64,000 nucleotides of DNA, taken from Cloacibacterium normanense. Lineage in GTDB: Bacteria > Bacteroidota > Bacteroidia > Flavobacteriales > Weeksellaceae. Position 1 is the stretch's first letter. Every line of letters begins with the position of its first letter. The stretch is from assembly GCF_002943105.1 (NCBI RefSeq), contig NZ_PTPZ01000004.1, positions 124,001 to 188,000 on the forward strand, in the 5' to 3' direction. Below, piece after piece: positions 60,459 to 64,000 of this stretch. The notes under the pieces were generated by a model that saw only the letters and a program-made list of their open reading frames with translations, had not been told where the DNA came from and made no database searches. Made by a program: the position numbers and the translations under genes.

Positions 60459-63182
60459 TTAAAAATTAACGTTTACTCCAAGCATATACATTCTAGCTCT
60501 AGGGTAAATTACTCCATCTAGACCATTATTGAAGACTTCTGGGTCTAATCCTTTATAATCACTTATAATTAATGCGTTTTGCACACCTCCGTATATTCTT
60601 AAAGAGGTTCTATCACCAATGAAGTTGTTATTCTTAATGGTATAACCTAAAGTAACATTGTCTAATTTTAGATAGCTTGCATTTTTAATATAGTAATCAC
60701 TTTCTTTATTAGCAAAAGCAAATCCTGTTTTTGCAAAATCTAAAGGTGAATTTGCTAAGGTATTATCTACAACATTATTAATTGTTGAAAAGTATGCTCT
60801 ATCAGCATTTACTTGATCATATACATAGTTACCAAAACTTGCTCTCCAAGCCATTGAGTAATCCCAGTTTTTCATAAATGTACCATCAATCATTAAGCCC
60901 ATTGTAACGTCTGCTTGAGGTTTTTTGTAATTATATTTATCAAAACTGTCTATTGTACCATCACCATTTCTATCTACATACACTCCTTCAATTGGCTTGC
61001 CTGTACTATCATAAACCTGTTGATATACCCAATAAGAAAATGGAGCTAGACCAACTTTGTGAGTCTGTACATAACCACCAAGTCCCACTCCTCCTTGTGG
61101 AATATTATCGGTAAATAATTCTGTAATTTCTAAATGATTATAACTTAAGTTGTAGTTAACATCTAAAGTAAAATTCTCTTTTTTAAACATTTGATAGTTT
61201 AAATTAAAATCTAAACCTTTAGATTGTAGAGAACCAATGTTTTTAGGACCTAAGACTCTTAAATTCTGTAATGCTCCTTCCGCAACTATGGATAATAAAT
61301 CTTTAGTATCTGCCAAATAAACATCTACATTTCCAGATAATCTTCTGCTAAATAATGAAAAATCTAAACCAGCATTATATTTTGTGCTAGATTCCCAAGT
61401 TAGATTTTGATTGTATCCTTTTGGCCTTGCTATTAAGTAATATGTATTCGCTCCCGTACCAAATTGATAGTAGGCATTGGTAGAAACATCATACTGTTTA
61501 AAGTAATCTATCTTATATCCACCAATATCTTGTTGACCTACAGCACCAACACTTAATCTTAGTTTCAGCTCATTAATAGTACTATTGTCTTTAAATAAGT
61601 CTTCATGCATCTTCCAGGCAAATGCTGCACCTCCAAAGTTACCCCATCTATTATCTTTAGAAAATCTAGAAGAACCATCTCTTCTATAATTTACAGTTAG
61701 TAAATATCTGTTATTATTCCATCCTAAATTTAATCTTCCAAAAAATGCTTGCAGGTTAACACCTGGATCAGTGTAAGTATCCGCAACGTTGTTATTAGGA
61801 TCTAGTACATATAATAATTGATTGGCAGAATTGTAATTTTTATAATCAAAATTTTGATACTCATAACCTCCTAATAAATCAAAACTTAGTTTACCAAAGT
61901 TTTTAGTATAGTTTAACTGAGTATTGAGATTTTTGTTAAAATTATCATAGTTTGTTTCAGTAAAATTACCTACAGGTAAACCATTCCAGTAACCTGCTCT
62001 TGCAAAAGAACTAATTTCTGTTTTGCCATCACCTTCTTGTTTATCTATACCTGCATTTACAATTAATCTTAACTCTGGTAAAAAGTGAAATTTATAATCT
62101 AAGTTAATGTTTCCATAAAATCTATGATGATTACCAATATTTCTTCTCTCTAATAACTGAGATAGTGGGTTTGATGTACCACGGAAAAAGTATTTAGCTC
62201 CATCTTGCTGATACCATTCTCTATAACCAGCAAAAGGTGTTTGTGCATCATAAGGACTTTGGGTAGGGTCATAAGATATTGCGCTACCAATAGCACCTTC
62301 ATCAGCGTTTGTTCTAAACGCATAAGTATAATTACCAGAAATATTAAGCTTTAAATGATTATCAAATAAAGTTGGGTTCAAAGTAAAAGAAGCTGTTGAT
62401 CTTTTGTAATTAGATGTCAAAAGAAGACCTTCATTTTCTGTATGACCAATACTTAATCTAGATGGAATCTTATCAAATAAGTTGCCCATTAAAGACAAAT
62501 TACTATCAAAAGAAGCTGTGTTTCTAAAGATTAAATCTTGCCAATTTGTATTAGATGTCCCCAATAAATTCGCTTTATCAGGAGCCATTGTATTAATAAT
62601 TTCCCTGAACTGATCTCCATTATACACATCAACATTCTTAGCTAATGTATTATACGTAGTAAAAGAATTAAAAGAAACTTGTAATTTCTTTTTAGAACCT
62701 TTTTTTGTAGTAATTAAAATTACACCATTAGAACCTCTGTTACCATAAATTGCAGTAGAAGAAGCATCTTTTAATATTGAAAAAGATTCAATATCATTAG
62801 GGTTAATTGAGGACAATCCGCCTTCTACTGGCAAACCATCAATAACAATTAAAGGATCATTACTACTTAATAGAGAAGAACCGCCCCTTACTCTAATTAC
62901 GGCATCATTACCTGGTGTACCAGACTGAGTTACAACAACCCCAGAGGTTCTACCATTTAATAAACCTTCCGCACTTGTAATAGCTCCCTTATTAAAATCT
63001 TTTTCACTTAAGGCTGTAATAGACCCTGTTAAATCAGACTTCTTTTTAGCTCCATAACCAATAAGCACAACTTGTTCAATGTCTTTTTGTTTAATTGAAT
63101 CTCTTTGTTGAGCTTCTAGCATAATTGTTCCTGCCAATAAAAAAGCTGGAGCAATTTTTAAAACTTTACTATAGTTTCTCAC
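60459..63182 (-). CDS. susC: SusC-family TonB-dependent transporter
   Basis: Outer-membrane TonB-dependent importer paired with SusD. The plug domain follows shortly after the signal peptide (EQVVLIGYGAKKKSDLTGSI, then DAVIRVRGGSSLL, PLIVIDGLPVEGG, ILKDASSTAIYGNRGSNGV), and the barrel ends MYMLGVNVNF with a terminal Phe. At 907 residues it lacks the carboxypeptidase-like N-terminal domain that many SusC proteins carry. The start is a GTG at 63182; no in-frame ATG exists upstream before a stop. First gene of the locus; candidate operators lie upstream. Confidence 0.94.
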   Translation of the reverse strand: MRNYSKVLKIAPAFLLAGTIMLEAQQRDSIKQKDIEQVVLIGYGAKKKSDLTGSITALSEKDFNKGAITSAEGLLNGRTSGVVVTQSGTPGNDAVIRVRGGSSLLSSNDPLIVIDGLPVEGGLSSINPNDIESFSILKDASSTAIYGNRGSNGVILITTKKGSKKKLQVSFNSFTTYNTLAKNVDVYNGDQFREIINTMAPDKANLLGTSNTNWQDLIFRNTASFDSNLSLMGNLFDKIPSRLSIGHTENEGLLLTSNYKRSTASFTLNPTLFDNHLKLNISGNYTYAFRTNADEGAIGSAISYDPTQSPYDAQTPFAGYREWYQQDGAKYFFRGTSNPLSQLLERRNIGNHHRFYGNINLDYKFHFLPELRLIVNAGIDKQEGDGKTEISSFARAGYWNGLPVGNFTETNYDNFNKNLNTQLNYTKNFGKLSFDLLGGYEYQNFDYKNYNSANQLLYVLDPNNNVADTYTDPGVNLQAFFGRLNLGWNNNRYLLTVNYRRDGSSRFSKDNRWGNFGGAAFAWKMHEDLFKDNSTINELKLRLSVGAVGQQDIGGYKIDYFKQYDVSTNAYYQFGTGANTYYLIARPKGYNQNLTWESSTKYNAGLDFSLFSRRLSGNVDVYLADTKDLLSIVAEGALQNLRVLGPKNIGSLQSKGLDFNLNYQMFKKENFTLDVNYNLSYNHLEITELFTDNIPQGGVGLGGYVQTHKVGLAPFSYWVYQQVYDSTGKPIEGVYVDRNGDGTIDSFDKYNYKKPQADVTMGLMIDGTFMKNWDYSMAWRASFGNYVYDQVNADRAYFSTINNVVDNTLANSPLDFAKTGFAFANKESDYYIKNASYLKLDNVTLGYTIKNNNFIGDRTSLRIYGGVQNALIISDYKGLDPEVFNNGLDGVIYPRARMYMLGVNVNF

Positions 63183-63373
63183 AAAAATAAAATTTAAGGA
63201 TTAATATTCATTTTTCACATCGCTTAATTGCTATCACAATTAGGCACTGCCAATTTATGAAATTTTTAAATATTTATTAAATTTATATAAAAATTGTTAA
63301 TTATTCATGATAAGAATCAGTCACTTTTGTATTAATTAAACCATAAAACACTGATTAACAATGTAATAAAATC

Positions 63374-63397
63374 TATTATCTCACCAGTGAGACAATA
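63374..63397. promoter_or_regulatory. Palindromic operator candidate
   Basis: TCTCAC-CA-GTGAGA (63379-63392), extended by matching TATT and AATA arms to 24 bases with one mismatched pair. It is an isolated perfect core in otherwise AT-rich DNA between susC and metG. Confidence 0.4.
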
Positions 63398-63416
63398 AAG
63401 AATTTCGCAATATTTC

Positions 63417-63455
63417 AAACAAATGTTTAGCAAATTCGCATGTTAAACAAATGTT
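63417..63455. promoter_or_regulatory. Repeated AAACAAATGTT motif, operator candidate
   Basis: AAACAAATGTT occurs at 63417-63427 and 63445-63455, 28 bases apart. The first copy sits in AAACA-AA-TGTTT and the second in GTTAA-ACAAATG-TTAAC, so each is roughly palindromic, as for a dimeric regulator. Confidence 0.4.
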
Positions 63456-63523
63456 AACAACCAAAATTTTTACCAAAAAAACAACCAAGAAGTCAAAATT
63501 TTCCAAAAAGGCAAACAAAATCT

Positions 63524-63531
63524 TATCTTTG
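63524..63531 (+). promoter_or_regulatory. Promoter -7 box (TATCTTTG) for metG
   Basis: An exact TAnnTTTG match 14 bases before the metG ATG. Confidence 0.6.
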
Positions 63532-63545
63532 CAAAAAAATTTTCC

Positions 63546-64000
63546 ATGCAGAAGAGAAAAATGATTACCGCTGCATTACCCTATGCAAACGGTCCTGTAC
63601 ATATCGGTCATTTAGCTGGAGTATACATTCCTGCTGATGTTTTCGCACGTTTCCAAAGAAGATTAGGAAGCGATGTCGCTTTTATCTGTGGTTCTGATGA
63701 ACACGGAATTCCTATTACCATTAGAGCAAAAAAAGAAGGCATAACGCCTCAAGATATTGTAGATAAATATCACACAATCATAAAAAAATCTTTTGAAGAC
63801 TTAGGAATTTCATTTGATGAATATTCTAGAACTTCTTCAGAAAATCATAAAAAAACTTCTCAAGATTTCTTCTTGAAAATGTACGAAAACGGACAATTCA
63901 CCGAAGAAGTTTCAGAACAATATTATGATGAGCAAGCTGGCGAATTTTTGGCAGACAGATACATTGTAGGAACTTGCCCAAAATGTGGAAATGATGGAGC
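63546..64000 (+). CDS. metG: Methionine-tRNA ligase, N-terminal part (cut by the window end)
   Basis: Class I aminoacyl-tRNA synthetase charging tRNA-Met. From the ATG at 63546, the frame is open to the right edge (151 codons and two bases). It reads [19 protein letters not shown] with the HIGH motif (HIGH as VHIGHL), [14 protein letters not shown], and the first half of the zinc knuckle, [11 protein letters not shown]. The start has a good -7 box. The KMSKS loop and anticodon domain lie outside the window. Confidence 0.95.
   Translation, partial: MQKRKMITAALPYANGPVHIGHLAGVYIPADVFARFQRRLGSDVAFICGSDEHGIPITIRAKKEGITPQDIVDKYHTIIKKSFEDLGISFDEYSRTSSENHKKTSQDFFLKMYENGQFTEEVSEQYYDEQAGEFLADRYIVGTCPKCGNDG

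Larger units (their letters stand above)
63183..63545. other. susC/metG divergent intergenic region
   Basis: A 363-base AT-rich interval with no open frame. It holds the metG -7 box, two inverted/direct repeat candidates (see the next entries) and a small inverted repeat CTTAATTGCTATCACAATTAGG close to susC. No exact TAnnTTTG box was found for susC; TAAATTTA-like sequence occurs near 63285. Confidence 0.6.

Overview
The window is a chromosomal segment of a low-GC member of the Bacteroidota, class Flavobacteriia, most likely family Weeksellaceae (Chryseobacterium/Cloacibacterium type). This rests on TAnnTTTG-type -7 promoter boxes, SusC/SusD and other TonB-dependent receptors, a subtilase with a type IX secretion (T9SS) C-terminal sorting domain, a fused SecDF, and intergenic repeats of a kind common in this family. 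The genus is inference. Apart from genes cut by the two ends, no frameshifted genes, transposases, prophage, CRISPR arrays, tRNA or rRNA genes were seen. The window reads as a core-genome stretch with one nutrient-acquisition locus.

Layout. 1-6.8 kb: a cut membrane protein (probably a sensor kinase), a PBP4-type D,D-carboxypeptidase, a small stress-type protein, the bifunctional (p)ppGpp enzyme, NhaA and an old yellow enzyme. 6.9-9.8 kb: cytidine deaminase, then a cobalamin riboswitch controlling a BtuB-like TonB receptor. 9.8-16.5 kb: YihY membrane protein, RlmH, PAP2 phosphatase coupled to TatA, an MFS exporter and SecDF. 16.8-22.1 kb: an unknown exported protein, HemN, two small-context genes and an APC amino-acid permease. 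22.3-27.6 kb: PnuC, DapF, MltG and an outer-membrane beta-barrel protein. 27.6-30.2 kb: three sugar-activation genes (cytidylyltransferase, GalE, DegT aminotransferase). 30.3-43.2 kb: T9SS subtilase, PEP carboxylase, iron-dependent alcohol dehydrogenase, class V aminotransferase, SGNH hydrolase, TPR protein, RNA helicase and exported proteins including a phosphate-selective-type porin. 43.3-49.6 kb: purine genes guaA, purD, purH, purN and purM. 49.7-63.2 kb: a probable small RNA, a pirin, and a complete starch/maltodextrin locus read leftward: susC, susD, two SusE/SusF-type lipoproteins, GH97 alpha-glucosidase, GH13 amylase and an MFS sugar transporter. The right end holds the 5' part of metG.

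How the genes work together. The Sus locus binds alpha-glucans at the cell surface, imports oligosaccharides through the SusC/D pair, trims them in the periplasm (GH13, GH97) and takes up the products through the MFS carrier. A hairpin terminator after the MFS gene separates it from the pirin. The purine genes purM-purN-purH lie close together in one direction. purD has its own promoter box and terminator, and guaA is separated from it by a repeat island.

Most unusual non-coding content: a candidate independent small RNA at about 49733-49861 (minus) with a promoter of the right geometry, a GAAA-capped hairpin and an intrinsic terminator; a long hairpin in the purM leader; degenerate heptanucleotide tandem repeats at four intergenic places; a 105-bp interspersed-type repeat at 44924-45028; paired GGCTAAAGCC palindromes inside the Sus locus; and candidate operators in the susC/metG intergenic region. 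Several genes needed a start downstream of the longest reading frame, because the upstream start was a TTG or GTG ahead of a clear ATG plus signal peptide or family N-terminus.
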